This document shows, piece by piece, positions 23,788 through 30,470 of a stretch of DNA of 41,371 nucleotides. Location of the stretch: IMG/VR virus record IMGVR_UViG_3300020183_000176, positions 1 through 41,371 of that record; one strand, given 5' to 3'. The notes under the pieces were generated by a model. It had not been told where the DNA came from, searched no databases, and worked only from the letters and a program-made list of their open reading frames with translations. This stretch comes from a virus. Each line of letters opens with the position of its first letter. Within the stretch, counting starts at the first letter, position 1. The translations under genes and the position numbers were made by a program.

Positions 23788-24219
23788 TTAACTATTTAAG
23801 ATATGCAAGTTATTGTTATGATCTACAACAAGTCTTGCCATTGCTTTCTTGTGAATCTGAAGAAGAAAATCTTTGCCAAAGTACAAAGTTCTGTAATCAG
23901 TTAGAGGTGCACTATTACTTTTTGATACTTTTGTATTAATACTTGTATCAGTAATTTTACTATACTTCATTCCTTTAGTAGTATGAGTTGTACCGTTTTT
24001 TCTACGAGTAGCCCAGGCTTTCAGCCCTCTCTCAGCATGTAAAGAACGAGGAAGTAATCCTCGTACTCTTAGTTTTCTAGTTGTTGTGTGCAACTCTCTA
24101 TTATTTTTCATGCCATACTTTTGAACAATTTCTTCATCAGAAAAGTTCTTAGATTTAATATCAGTAATAAGATCCTTTGCATTTTGGCTTAGGTTGCCAT
24201 TTGTTGTAAGTAGTTTCAT
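23788..24219 (-). CDS. HTH-type basic protein (143 aa)
   Basis: An N-terminal helical region (AKDLITDIKSKNFSDEEIVQ, then KYGMKNNRELHTTTRKLRVR) resembles a helix-turn-helix. A basic linker follows (WATRRKNGTTHTTKGMK), then a C-terminal strand region (ARLVVDHNNNLHILNS). This layout is like the protein at 20437-20799. Probably a DNA-binding regulator. It lies 9 bases from the methyltransferase-like gene. Confidence 0.6.
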   Translation of the reverse strand: MKLLTTNGNLSQNAKDLITDIKSKNFSDEEIVQKYGMKNNRELHTTTRKLRVRGLLPRSLHAERGLKAWATRRKNGTTHTTKGMKYSKITDTSINTKVSKSNSAPLTDYRTLYFGKDFLLQIHKKAMARLVVDHNNNLHILNS

Positions 24220-24228
24220 AAAAGTTTT

Positions 24229-24831
24229 TTAAGAATTGGTAAATAAATAAAGAGACATAGGAACAGTACTACCTTCGTTTTGATATTTTATTATCTTTTG
24301 TAACGAGAAGTACGGGTGGATCAGACGACCCATTTTGATAAGCATTTTTGGGAATACTTTGAATCTAAAGTGATTAATATCTGTACAGTTGTACAGTTGG
24401 GTAAATATTTTACCTCTTTGTTCACGGTGTGATGTCAAAGTAAAAGCAAATATGCATTTCTTTTTGAGTGAGTTCTGTACAGCTGATATAAGATTATACA
24501 GGTTGCTTGTAGACAGGTTGCCGCAAAGGTCTAACCATATAACGTCATACGTATTAGGGTTTGCCTGTAACTTATCAAAGATGTCACCGAACTCATAGTT
24601 TACTTTACAAGGAAGGTTATCTTTTACTTGACGGTATAACACACGGTCTATCTCCATACAATCAATGATTGCATTAGGATAGCGTTTGAGTACCATCTGT
24701 TCAAAGATAAAGTTGTCGGCTGGTAAAGTAAGCAGCCTTGGTTTTCTTTTTTTTAGAGAAGGAATCTGACTTAGTATATACTCCCGAGTTTTATGCTTTT
24801 CTTTAGAAGTATGATTTACAAACTTTCCCAT
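24229..24831 (-). CDS. Degenerate methyltransferase-fold protein
   Basis: A 200-aa protein with a class I methyltransferase outline. The first strand-loop is RLLTLPADNFIFE (a Gly-rich loop is missing), then IIDCMEIDR with the acidic residue after strand 2, YEFGDIFDKL, and YDVIWLDLCGNLS for strand 4. The absent Gly-x-Gly may mean weak or no S-adenosylmethionine binding. Possibly a DNA or RNA modification or evasion factor; assignment is by fold pattern only. Confidence 0.6.
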   Translation of the reverse strand: MGKFVNHTSKEKHKTREYILSQIPSLKKRKPRLLTLPADNFIFEQMVLKRYPNAIIDCMEIDRVLYRQVKDNLPCKVNYEFGDIFDKLQANPNTYDVIWLDLCGNLSTSNLYNLISAVQNSLKKKCIFAFTLTSHREQRGKIFTQLYNCTDINHFRFKVFPKMLIKMGRLIHPYFSLQKIIKYQNEGSTVPMSLYLFTNS

Positions 24832-24918
24832 AAAATAAAATTGGATTAGTAAAAAATTACGGTTTTAGATTACCGTAAACTGCTAGTTCTATGAAGTAGA
24901 ACCAGTCCAACACCTAGC

Positions 24919-25098
24919 TTAAAAATTCACGGCTTTACGGCCGTGTAGCATTGAAACCTTAAATTCATTCATCCAGTCTTGTTGAGACGGTTGATTTTTA
25001 GGGTAAGTGGATTTTCCAATTCTTAAGACTAAGATTGGCTTTTGTTTTTTACAAGAGGCAGGTTTAATCAAACCGAGCCAAAGAAGTATACTTTTCAT
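24919..25098 (-). CDS. Small hypothetical protein (59 aa)
   Basis: Frame from ATG 25098 to TAA 24919-24921, MKSILLWLGLIKPASCKKQK, then PILVLRIGKSTYPKNQPS and a C-terminus with HGRKAVNF. A hydrophobic start could be an anchor or signal. It is 11 bases after the DUF4313-like gene. Function unknown. Confidence 0.55.
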   Translation of the reverse strand: MKSILLWLGLIKPASCKKQKPILVLRIGKSTYPKNQPSQQDWMNEFKVSMLHGRKAVNF

Positions 25099-25109
25099 AA
25101 GAGTATAAA

Positions 25110-25577
25110 TTAAGACTGTATGAGTTCCATAATTTCAATTGCCTTCTCATAGCTTTCAGCCCAGACTTCAGTCTCTTTTATAATCCACATTTTTCTTCCA
25201 GTCGTTATATCAATCTGAGCAGGAGGAGGATTTAATTGATATCCAGTTCCCCACTCACTTTCTGGTCTAAGAATGCATACCGGTATCCATACAAAACCTG
25301 ATTGAACACCTCGGTTTGTTGGATATACTATGTTATTCTCAGTTAAAAAGTTGAGCATACCTTCATTTTCAGAGTAGTCTTTTATTAGAATTTCATTTTC
25401 ATCTAATAGTACATCTGGAAGATTTACGCTTGCTATAGCGTAAGGAAAGCCATAATCTTCAGAGTTCTCATCTGCATATAGCAATTCAAGAGAAGTTCTT
25501 CCGTTATTATACTTTCTTTTGCGTATTGACACTGGGCAGGTATCACTGCCTTCAAGTGTCACAAAAAATTTCTGCAT
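25110..25577 (-). CDS. DUF4313-like protein
   Basis: A 155-aa protein that resembles the DUF4313 family found on Bacteroidota mobile elements: an N-terminal GRTSLELLYAD strand, YAIASVNLPD, a central Asn-Glu acidic part and RGVQSGFVWIPVCIL. The family function is unknown. The C-terminus has a helix, SYEKAIEIMELIQ. It overlaps the upstream PcfJ-like gene by 26 bases. Confidence 0.6.
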   Translation of the reverse strand: MQKFFVTLEGSDTCPVSIRKRKYNNGRTSLELLYADENSEDYGFPYAIASVNLPDVLLDENEILIKDYSENEGMLNFLTENNIVYPTNRGVQSGFVWIPVCILRPESEWGTGYQLNPPPAQIDITTGRKMWIIKETEVWAESYEKAIEIMELIQS

Positions 25578-26637
25578 GTGTAATGTTTTTTACAGTTTTA
25601 AGATTATCATTTACATCATTTAACCATTTTTTTACTTCTTGTCTAATATCAGATTCAGGTTGTTGATTATACTTACCCATTAATTGATTAAACTGTAGAC
25701 CTGTACTTTTATCATAAAATAAACCAAGAGTAAGACCATACATAGAGCCATCATTAACATGAAAAACTACAAAGTTGTTATACTTTATAGCATTCCAATA
25801 GTTTGTATAAACACAGTGTTTCATAACTTTACCTTCTCTGAATACATCATATTGATTATCAAGAAGTTTATACCTGTTGTCATTATACTTTTTAAACTTT
25901 TCCAACCAGTCAAGAGGTTCTTTGGACATACTATCAGATTCTAACTCCATTAGTTCTTCTGTCCATTTTTTATGCTCTTCTTCCATACGTTTTACAGACC
26001 ATTTAAAATCAATTTTACGATCAAGCATAATAGCTTGCTGTATTAAATCATTGGTTGTACCATGTTCAGGAGTATTTTGAATAAAATCTAAATAGTGATC
26101 TAAGTTTTTTGCAACAGATATAGCTTGTAGAAACTGAGTTTTATTTAGATTATTTTCTACAGCGTGTTTAAGAAGATTAGCAGAAGCATTTTTAACTCTG
26201 TATAATTTAAGAATAGTAGTAAATAAATCATGTGGGTTAGTAATCTTTCCTGCAATAATTTTACCCATAACAGAGTTAGTAATAAACTGTAGATACTTTT
26301 CATTAACCCATTCTTTACCTAACTTACAAAGAACATCATGCAAATATGGCACACTAGAAAGCTTACTACCAAACCAAACATTCATTTTACCTTTTGGATC
26401 TACAGTAAAACCATGATGGCTATTTTTCTTCATAAAGTATTCTTTACCCCGACTTATTTTGTACACTGTATGTGAATAGTGTACTGTTCCGTCTTCACGA
26501 ATTAGTATGTTTCCACATGGAAAGTAGTTACCTTGAAACTGTCGGTGATAAAGTATATTTTTTGCTACGGACTGTGGCATAGCTAAGAAGTCTTTTACTT
26601 CTTGATTTATTTCTTGTATAGCAATCGTTTTTTTCAT
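25552..26637 (-). CDS. PcfJ-like protein
   Basis: A 361-aa protein whose C-terminal third contains YDVFREGKVMKHCVYTNYW, the Lys-His-Cys-Val core of PcfJ-type proteins. Those occur on conjugative elements and phages and have no firm biochemical function. The N-terminal part is helical with several Trp and Tyr. Preceded by a strong terminator, so it starts its own transcript, and it overlaps the next gene. Confidence 0.7.
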   Translation of the reverse strand: MKKTIAIQEINQEVKDFLAMPQSVAKNILYHRQFQGNYFPCGNILIREDGTVHYSHTVYKISRGKEYFMKKNSHHGFTVDPKGKMNVWFGSKLSSVPYLHDVLCKLGKEWVNEKYLQFITNSVMGKIIAGKITNPHDLFTTILKLYRVKNASANLLKHAVENNLNKTQFLQAISVAKNLDHYLDFIQNTPEHGTTNDLIQQAIMLDRKIDFKWSVKRMEEEHKKWTEELMELESDSMSKEPLDWLEKFKKYNDNRYKLLDNQYDVFREGKVMKHCVYTNYWNAIKYNNFVVFHVNDGSMYGLTLGLFYDKSTGLQFNQLMGKYNQQPESDIRQEVKKWLNDVNDNLKTVKNITHAEIFCDT

Positions 26638-26663
26638 ATAGATTTATTATTATTTAATAAAAA

Positions 26664-26687
26664 ACCCGGTAGCCGAAGCCACCGGGT
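26664..26687 (-). terminator. Strong intrinsic terminator
   Basis: ACCCGGT/ACCGGGT extended by GGC/GCT around a TTCG loop, then TTTTTT on the minus strand. It ends the small lipoprotein gene at 26712-26867. Confidence 0.9.
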
Positions 26688-26711
26688 AATAACCATTAAA
26701 CTAACACTATA

Positions 26712-26867
26712 TTACTGAGGTACTCTTGTAATCAGCTTGCTTCTTCCTTTACATCCGTAGCCTTGTGTGCTACAGCTACATAAACCAGCAAGAAGTCCTA
26801 GAAATACAATAGTGATAAGAAGATATTTTGCAGCAGTTTCATTTTGCTGACGTTGATTTTCAGTCAT
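26712..26867 (-). CDS. Small membrane/lipoprotein-like protein (51 aa)
   Basis: ATG 26867 to TAA 26712-26714. The protein has a polar N-terminus (MTENQRQQNETAAK), a hydrophobic helix (YLLITIVFLGLLAGL) and then CSCSTQGYGCKG, which resembles a lipobox followed by a Cys-rich tail. It could be an outer- or inner-membrane lipoprotein. It follows the exported metalloprotease gene with a ten-base gap, so the two may be cotranscribed. Confidence 0.6.
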   Translation of the reverse strand: MTENQRQQNETAAKYLLITIVFLGLLAGLCSCSTQGYGCKGRSKLITRVPQ

Positions 26868-26876
26868 AATTTTTAA

Positions 26877-27452
26877 TTATAAACGTTTATTAATAAGTTT
26901 AGATTTACATATATCGCAGAAGTAAGTACTTTCTTGATCTATTTGTTTGATTGTACCTTTTGCAGAACTCATTAAACATTTAGAGTTATTAGTACAATGA
27001 TCAAGACCAAAATTATGACCTACCTCATGTATTGAAATTTTATTAATACGCTCAAGAACTAGATTTTTAGAAATATGTTTTAATCTATAAACAGATACAA
27101 CGCATATGTTACTGTTGCGTTTTGCAAGCCCAAATATTCCCCACTCGGGTTGACTGGGTGTTTTAGTATAACAAATATCTTTTTCAGTAACAAGAACCGT
27201 ATGATTAGATGTTTGATACTTATCAAGCATTTTTTGAGCATCATATCTATTAGTTCTTATTTTAGCGTGTATGTCTTTAGTTCCACTTATAGGCGTATTA
27301 ATTATACATTTAATATTATAAAAAGATTCTAATGAAGACTTGATAGTATTTATGTAAGTCTTATTTACATTATCTATAGGTTGTATATATATAACTGACT
27401 TAGAATTTACATAAAAAAGCTGAATGATAACGAAAAACAGTAAAGTTTTCAT
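26877..27452 (-). CDS. Exported archaemetzincin metalloprotease
   Basis: A 191-aa protein with a short N-terminal signal (MKTLLFFVIIQLFYVNSKS). The zinc site matches archaemetzincin: HEVGHNFG (142-149), LDH, Cys153, Cys159-x-Met161, then 17 residues to Cys179-x2-Cys182. This agrees with the known HExxHxxGx3Cx4CxMx17CxxC pattern except that the first Cys-Cys gap is 5. The catalytic Glu143 and the Cys for the second zinc are present. It probably cleaves peptides in the periplasm or outside the cell. Phage archaemetzincins are rare. Confidence 0.85.
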   Translation of the reverse strand: MKTLLFFVIIQLFYVNSKSVIYIQPIDNVNKTYINTIKSSLESFYNIKCIINTPISGTKDIHAKIRTNRYDAQKMLDKYQTSNHTVLVTEKDICYTKTPSQPEWGIFGLAKRNSNICVVSVYRLKHISKNLVLERINKISIHEVGHNFGLDHCTNNSKCLMSSAKGTIKQIDQESTYFCDICKSKLINKRL

Positions 27453-27477
27453 TTAGTACTATTTAATTATTAAATAT

Positions 27478-27548
27478 CACTGGAGGCATGTTTGACATAG
27501 AGATATAGTTTTAAATTAATAATATGTCATTAAGACATACCCCCAGTG
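27478..27548 (-). promoter_or_regulatory. Long hairpin upstream of archaemetzincin gene
   Basis: Arms at 27478-27491 and 27535-27548 pair over 14 bases with two G-U (minus strand CACTGGGGGTATGT / ACATGCCTCCAGTG), enclosing a smaller ATGTC/GACAT hairpin. It lies between gene 27572-27781 and the protease start. It could be a terminator, a 5'-UTR regulator or a small RNA; no T-run was found, so a UTR element is favoured. Confidence 0.5.
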
Positions 27549-27571
27549 AGAATTTTAAGTAAGTAAAGTAG

Positions 27572-27781
27572 TTAGCCCCTAGATAATTTTTCTTCTAGAT
27601 CTATACATACAACTAAAGATGGAATCCAACCAAGAGCTAACATAAAACAGCATATGGCATTACTAGTGGCTGCTTCTCGGAAAGTTCCTGACTCCATACA
27701 TAAAAATGCAAGTGTAGATAAGCATAACCAGGTAATTAATAATGTACCTAGAAAGCCAAGCATAATAATTGTTCCTTTCAT
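27572..27781 (-). CDS. Small membrane protein (69 aa)
   Basis: Start set at ATG 27781, which overlaps the stop of the upstream gene (ATGA). The product MKGTIIMLGFLGTLLITWLC has further hydrophobic stretches (AICCFMLALGWIPSLVVCI), so it probably has two membrane helices. Function unknown. Confidence 0.65.
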   Translation of the reverse strand: MKGTIIMLGFLGTLLITWLCLSTLAFLCMESGTFREAATSNAICCFMLALGWIPSLVVCIDLEEKLSRG

Positions 27782-27978
27782 AAAACGTTCCTTTTGCATG
27801 AAGAATTTGATTTGTAAGGAAATGCTCTTCGGTAGTTACTATTAATAGTTTTTTTGAAATCATACCAGAGTTGTTTTAACTCAGAAGAATCAAAGGTCCA
27901 AATGAAAACTAAAATGAACCATAAACTAAATGGAATTAGAGCTACAGATAGTAGCAAGATTTTTAGAAGATACTTCAT
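27778..27978 (-). CDS. Small membrane-anchored basic protein (66 aa)
   Basis: Starts MKYLLKILLLSVALIPFSLW with a continuing hydrophobic stretch, then a polar basic tail (YDFKKTINSNYRRAFPYKSN). One membrane helix likely. Translation is coupled to the next gene by ATGA. Function unknown. Confidence 0.65.
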   Translation of the reverse strand: MKYLLKILLLSVALIPFSLWFILVFIWTFDSSELKQLWYDFKKTINSNYRRAFPYKSNSSCKRNVL

Positions 27979-27984
27979 AAGTTT

Positions 27985-28206
27985 TTAAATTTTGTTAAGA
28001 ATGTGGTTTAAGAGGATGGATCTATATACTGACAACGGTATATAAGCGTGGGTTTTACCTAGGATGACAGCTTGTTTAGGTATTAAAAAATCTAGTTTAT
28101 CTGTTTTAATCCTATACACTTGGGGTGTAGAAGAACTTTCAAGAACAGAGCTAAACTTAAATCTTATACGAGCGGTGTCTGGGTAAGAAAAGAATAACTT
28201 AGTCAT
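27985..28206 (-). CDS. Hypothetical protein (73 aa)
   Basis: Soluble protein starting MTKLFFSYPDTARIRFKFSS, with strands (QVYRIKTDKLDFLI) and a helical C-terminus (YRSILLNHILNKI). It lies downstream of the large structured RNA region, with only ~24 bases between the shared 27-base element and its ATG. Function unknown. Confidence 0.6.
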   Translation of the reverse strand: MTKLFFSYPDTARIRFKFSSVLESSSTPQVYRIKTDKLDFLIPKQAVILGKTHAYIPLSVYRSILLNHILNKI

Positions 28207-28214
28207 ATAGATAT

Positions 28215-29030
28215 AAAGGTTTTTGATGACTTGGAAAGTTAGAATGGTGCATTAAAGTTTCTGAAAGGCTGAGTGTTGACCTACAGATGCTACCGTTTTC
28301 ATAGGGTTACCCCTACTTATACACACAACAGATTACTCCATTGTAGATAGCAGTACCAGTGTTTTACCTCACTCCTGAGGGATCTTTCTCCAGATTACAT
28401 AGACTTTGATTTCTACCAAGTGGACTGGATGGTCCTAAGCTACATCCCTGCAGCTACTTAGATATACTCTCTCTATCTCACAGCTTTCCTTGCGGTACTG
28501 GCTGTGCTGTCATATTACAGACAGATAAGGTACTTTGACCCAGAGAACTGAATGACTTTTGCTTATTTAATTTTTAATTAAATAACAATAGCATAATCCA
28601 AGACGTGCAATCAGAATACAGCTCACTCCCTTTTGAGAAGTGCGTACTGTAACGCCTCAGTGTAGGTTACCAGCCTACGGTATAATCAAGACCCTGTTAC
28701 CAGGCCTCGGTTATACTAAATAACGCAGTAAGTCTTTTGGTAAAGACCTTCCACATATATCCTACAGGTTTTGTCCTATTGTGGTTTCCCACTCAACAGT
28801 GTATGCTGACACTGTAGCCACTCAGGGGTTTCCCCACTGCAGCTGTTACCCGTTTGCTTACTCGGCCGGTATTACTACCGTAGACATACGCTTGTTAACG
28901 CACATCTTTTATACCTGTCACCAGGTTTATCCTAAGGACCATAAGCGGCCCTGCCAATTAGTAGCTGATCAAGTCAGCTTAACGTACGACACCGTGAGTA
29001 TTTAAACTCTGAAGGTTTGGCTTGTGTACT
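28215..29030 (-). ncRNA. Large ornate structured RNA (class undetermined)
   Basis: About 815 bases with no convincing ORF on the minus strand. At least eight hairpins are capped by GNRA tetraloops. They include ACCTG-GTGA-CAGGT (28913-28926), CGGTA-GTAA-TACCG (28867-28880), GGGGAAACCCC (28825-28835), GTGG-GAAA-CCAC (28781-28792) and CCTG-GTAA-CAGG (28693-28704). CC-GCAA-GG sits inside CACAGC/GCTGTG (28479-28506); AGCTGCA-GGGA-TGTAGCT (28438-28455) and TAGGG-GTAA-CCCTA (28302-28315) complete the set. A 10-bp A/T stem lies at 28563-28585 and a 7-bp stem at 28796-28815. A terminator precedes it. The style matches phage-borne GOLLD or ROOL RNAs, but I cannot assign a family. Ends are approximate. 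Confidence 0.75.
28230..28256 (-). repeat. Copy 1 of a 27-base intergenic element
   Basis: On the minus strand TTTAATGCACCATTCTAACT and seven more bases. It is nearly identical to 29903-29929 (3 to 4 differences in 27). It lies just before the ATG of gene 27985-28206. A regulatory role is plausible. Confidence 0.65.
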
Positions 29031-29035
29031 TAAAA

Positions 29036-29054
29036 GAACCTAGTATATAGGTTC
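29036..29054 (-). terminator. Intrinsic terminator overlapping a stop codon
   Basis: GAACCTA/TAGGTTC with a 5-base loop, then TTTTA on the minus strand. The stem contains the stop of the 57-aa gene and separates it from the structured RNA. Confidence 0.75.
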
Positions 29055-29226
29055 ATGTGAGATCTAATATCTCTTTCTTGGTTAGACAAACAAGGCTTAA
29101 ACAATTTTGTATAACAAATACAGCTTTGCCTTTAACGCCCTTGATATTAAGTTCATACCCAATACGGCCTATATAAAGTAGTCTACCTAAGTGTTTGTCT
29201 GTGTAAATAGCTTCTAGTTTAAGCAT
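29053..29226 (-). CDS. Small hypothetical protein (57 aa)
   Basis: ATG 29226 to TGA 29053-29055. Product MLKLEAIYTDKHLGRLLYIG, then YELNIKGVKGKAVFVIQNCL, ending KEILDLT. It is soluble with a strand pattern. Bounded by a hairpin upstream and a terminator downstream, as expected for a monocistronic unit. Function unknown. Confidence 0.6.
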   Translation of the reverse strand: MLKLEAIYTDKHLGRLLYIGRIGYELNIKGVKGKAVFVIQNCLSLVCLTKKEILDLT

Positions 29227-29264
29227 ATATTGAGAGGTTGGTTTATAATATGAAGTATCACCAG

Positions 29265-29314
29265 AGATACCTATAACATAGAGTACTATATAGTACTGGT
29301 ATGTTTAGGTATCT
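29265..29314 (-). promoter_or_regulatory. 50-base near-palindrome
   Basis: AGATACCT and AGGTATCT at the ends and a central AGTACTATATAGTACT palindrome form one long hairpin with small bulges. It lies 38 bases upstream of the 57-aa gene and just past the MazG-like gene stop. It could be a terminator, a dimeric operator, or an RNA element; there is no clear T-run. Confidence 0.5.
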
Positions 29315-29323
29315 GTAGAGATA

Positions 29324-29746
29324 CTACTCGGTATCATCATCTTCTTCTATTTCAGAATAGAGTTGAGACCAAGCGTCTAATAAGTCAGCCATCTCAGACT
29401 TGAGTTCTTGCCACCGTGTATAGTCTTTACCGGGTGGCATCTCATTCCAAGAGCCGTTGAAGCGGTATAGCTTCGTAATAACTTGAATTACTTCAGCACA
29501 TTCTTCTGCTAAGGTGAGTGCTGGATCACCTTGATTTTTGTACAGTGCCATATTATTAGATTGATAGGTGGGTAATTCTGTCCAATGTTCATCACTTTGC
29601 ATATAATCTATATGTGCTTGTATATCACACTCATGTTTCATTTCTTCACAACACTGTTGACATATATGATATTCATCACAAGTGCAAGTAAGTTCTGGTG
29701 ATATGCTATGTAACATATGCATATCAGAGGCTTCTTCAAAAGTCAT
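29324..29746 (-). CDS. MazG-like nucleotide pyrophosphohydrolase with Cys-rich N-terminus
   Basis: A 140-aa protein. The C-terminal half (about 75-130) shows the MazG-type signature EECAEVIQ with EExxE, and a downstream ELKSEMADLLDAW with ExxD, the Mg-binding acids of the all-alpha NTP pyrophosphatases. These hydrolyse nucleoside triphosphates to monophosphates. The N-terminal part is Cys-rich (CTCDEYHICQQCCEEMKHEC) and could bind zinc, which is not typical. Preceded by a ~180-base leader containing a shared element. Confidence 0.8.
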   Translation of the reverse strand: MTFEEASDMHMLHSISPELTCTCDEYHICQQCCEEMKHECDIQAHIDYMQSDEHWTELPTYQSNNMALYKNQGDPALTLAEECAEVIQVITKLYRFNGSWNEMPPGKDYTRWQELKSEMADLLDAWSQLYSEIEEDDDTE

Positions 29747-29934
29747 AGGATTGGTATTTAGTTGGTTAACAATAGATTATAGGAAAAGTTTCCCTCTGCA
29801 CTCAGTTGTAGTTTATTATTTATCAGAGAGATGTCAACATATCATAGTTTCTATGAACTATGAAGATGCCAGCATTACCTGTCTCTTCTACAACCGCTAA
29901 CTCTTGGGAAGTGAGAGTGGTGCATTAAAACAAA
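29747..29934 (-). promoter_or_regulatory. ~190-base 5' leader with hairpins and shared element
   Basis: No credible ORF. Structures include CATAGTT/AACTATG and GGGAAA/TTTCC. At its far end (29903-29929) is the second copy of the 27-base element, directly after the terminator of the previous gene. It could hold the promoter and a structured 5'-UTR for the MazG-like gene. Confidence 0.5.
29903..29929 (-). repeat. Copy 2 of the 27-base intergenic element
   Basis: Minus strand TTTAATGCACCACTCTCACT followed by TCCCAAG. It is nearly the same as 28230-28256. It directly follows a terminator, which fits a promoter or operator. Confidence 0.65.
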
Positions 29935-29954
29935 AGAGCCTTGTTACAGGCTCT
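29935..29954 (-). terminator. Intrinsic terminator
   Basis: AGAGCCT/AGGCTCT with a 6-base loop and TTTTG-TTTT after it on the minus strand. It ends gene 29953-30120 and overlaps its stop. Confidence 0.8.
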
Positions 29955-30120
29955 ATTTATTCTTAAGAAATCTAAAATACATACCCTCACCATTAGAGTC
30001 AAGATAAATCTCAATAATATCTTTAAGACTATCAGAGGAATATGTTTTCTTCATACCAGTGTTAGAATTGTAGACAGTAACTTGGTATTTATGCTGCCAA
30101 TGAAATGTATATGTGCTCAT
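29953..30120 (-). CDS. Small hypothetical protein (55 aa)
   Basis: Start at ATG 30120 (MSTYTFHWQHKYQVTVYNSN), not at the longer start inside the terminator. The rest has KKTYSSDSLKDIIEIYLDSN and a polar end (GMYFRFLKNK). A small beta-alpha protein of unknown role. Together with the next two genes it forms a series of single-gene units, each with its own terminator. Confidence 0.6.
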   Translation of the reverse strand: MSTYTFHWQHKYQVTVYNSNTGMKKTYSSDSLKDIIEIYLDSNGEGMYFRFLKNK

Positions 30121-30169
30121 GATGGCTTGTTTTGCCTGTATACAGACTTTTTGGTTGGTGAATAAAAAA

Positions 30170-30204
30170 GTGAACCAGGCGGTCCGAAGACCAACCCAGT
30201 TCAC
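30170..30204 (-). terminator. Intrinsic terminator with UUCG-type loop
   Basis: GTGAAC/GTTCAC at the base and GGTC-TTCG-GACC at the tip, then TTTTTTATT on the minus strand. Follows gene 30228-30398. Confidence 0.9.
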
Positions 30205-30227
30205 CATAATAGTGTTGAATATGTGTG

Positions 30228-30398
30228 CTATCTTACAATAAACTCTGTTACTCTAAACCCTGGTATGTCAAAAAAATAGTCTTCAAACTCTGACTGTGCT
30301 TTCTCAAGGGTAGAAAAGATTGCAATAACCTGTGGATGGTTTTCTCCAGGTATGTCTTTAACAATAGCAACTACATAATTCATACGATAGTGATTCAT
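30228..30398 (-). CDS. Small hypothetical protein (56 aa)
   Basis: Start at ATG 30398 (MNHYRMNYVVAIVKDIPGEN), which directly follows the leader GTCACCAAAAACTTGTTAT. A longer frame runs back into the previous terminator and is unlikely. The C-terminal part is FEDYFFDIPGFRVTEFIVR. Soluble, unknown function. Confidence 0.6.
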   Translation of the reverse strand: MNHYRMNYVVAIVKDIPGENHPQVIAIFSTLEKAQSEFEDYFFDIPGFRVTEFIVR

Positions 30399-30425
30399 AT
30401 AACAAGTTTTTGGTGACAAAAAAAA

Positions 30426-30457
30426 GGTGAACCAGCCCACAGAGGAGCTAGTTCACC
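30426..30457 (-). terminator. Intrinsic terminator
   Basis: GGTGAAC/GTTCACC with an inner AGC/GCT stem, then eight T on the minus strand. Ends gene 30471-30695 and is followed at once by the leader of the next gene. Confidence 0.9.
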
Positions 30458-30470
30458 ATAATGAGTTTCA

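Noticed and set aside
28781-29005. Plus-strand 74-aa ORF in the large RNA region
   Set aside because: Lies over the densest GNRA hairpins, is rich in Cys and His without pattern, and is isolated on its strand.
28215-29030. tRNA array or group I intron as explanation for the structured region
   Set aside because: No T-arm or D-arm patterns were found, and no intron-encoded nuclease or interrupted gene flanks it.
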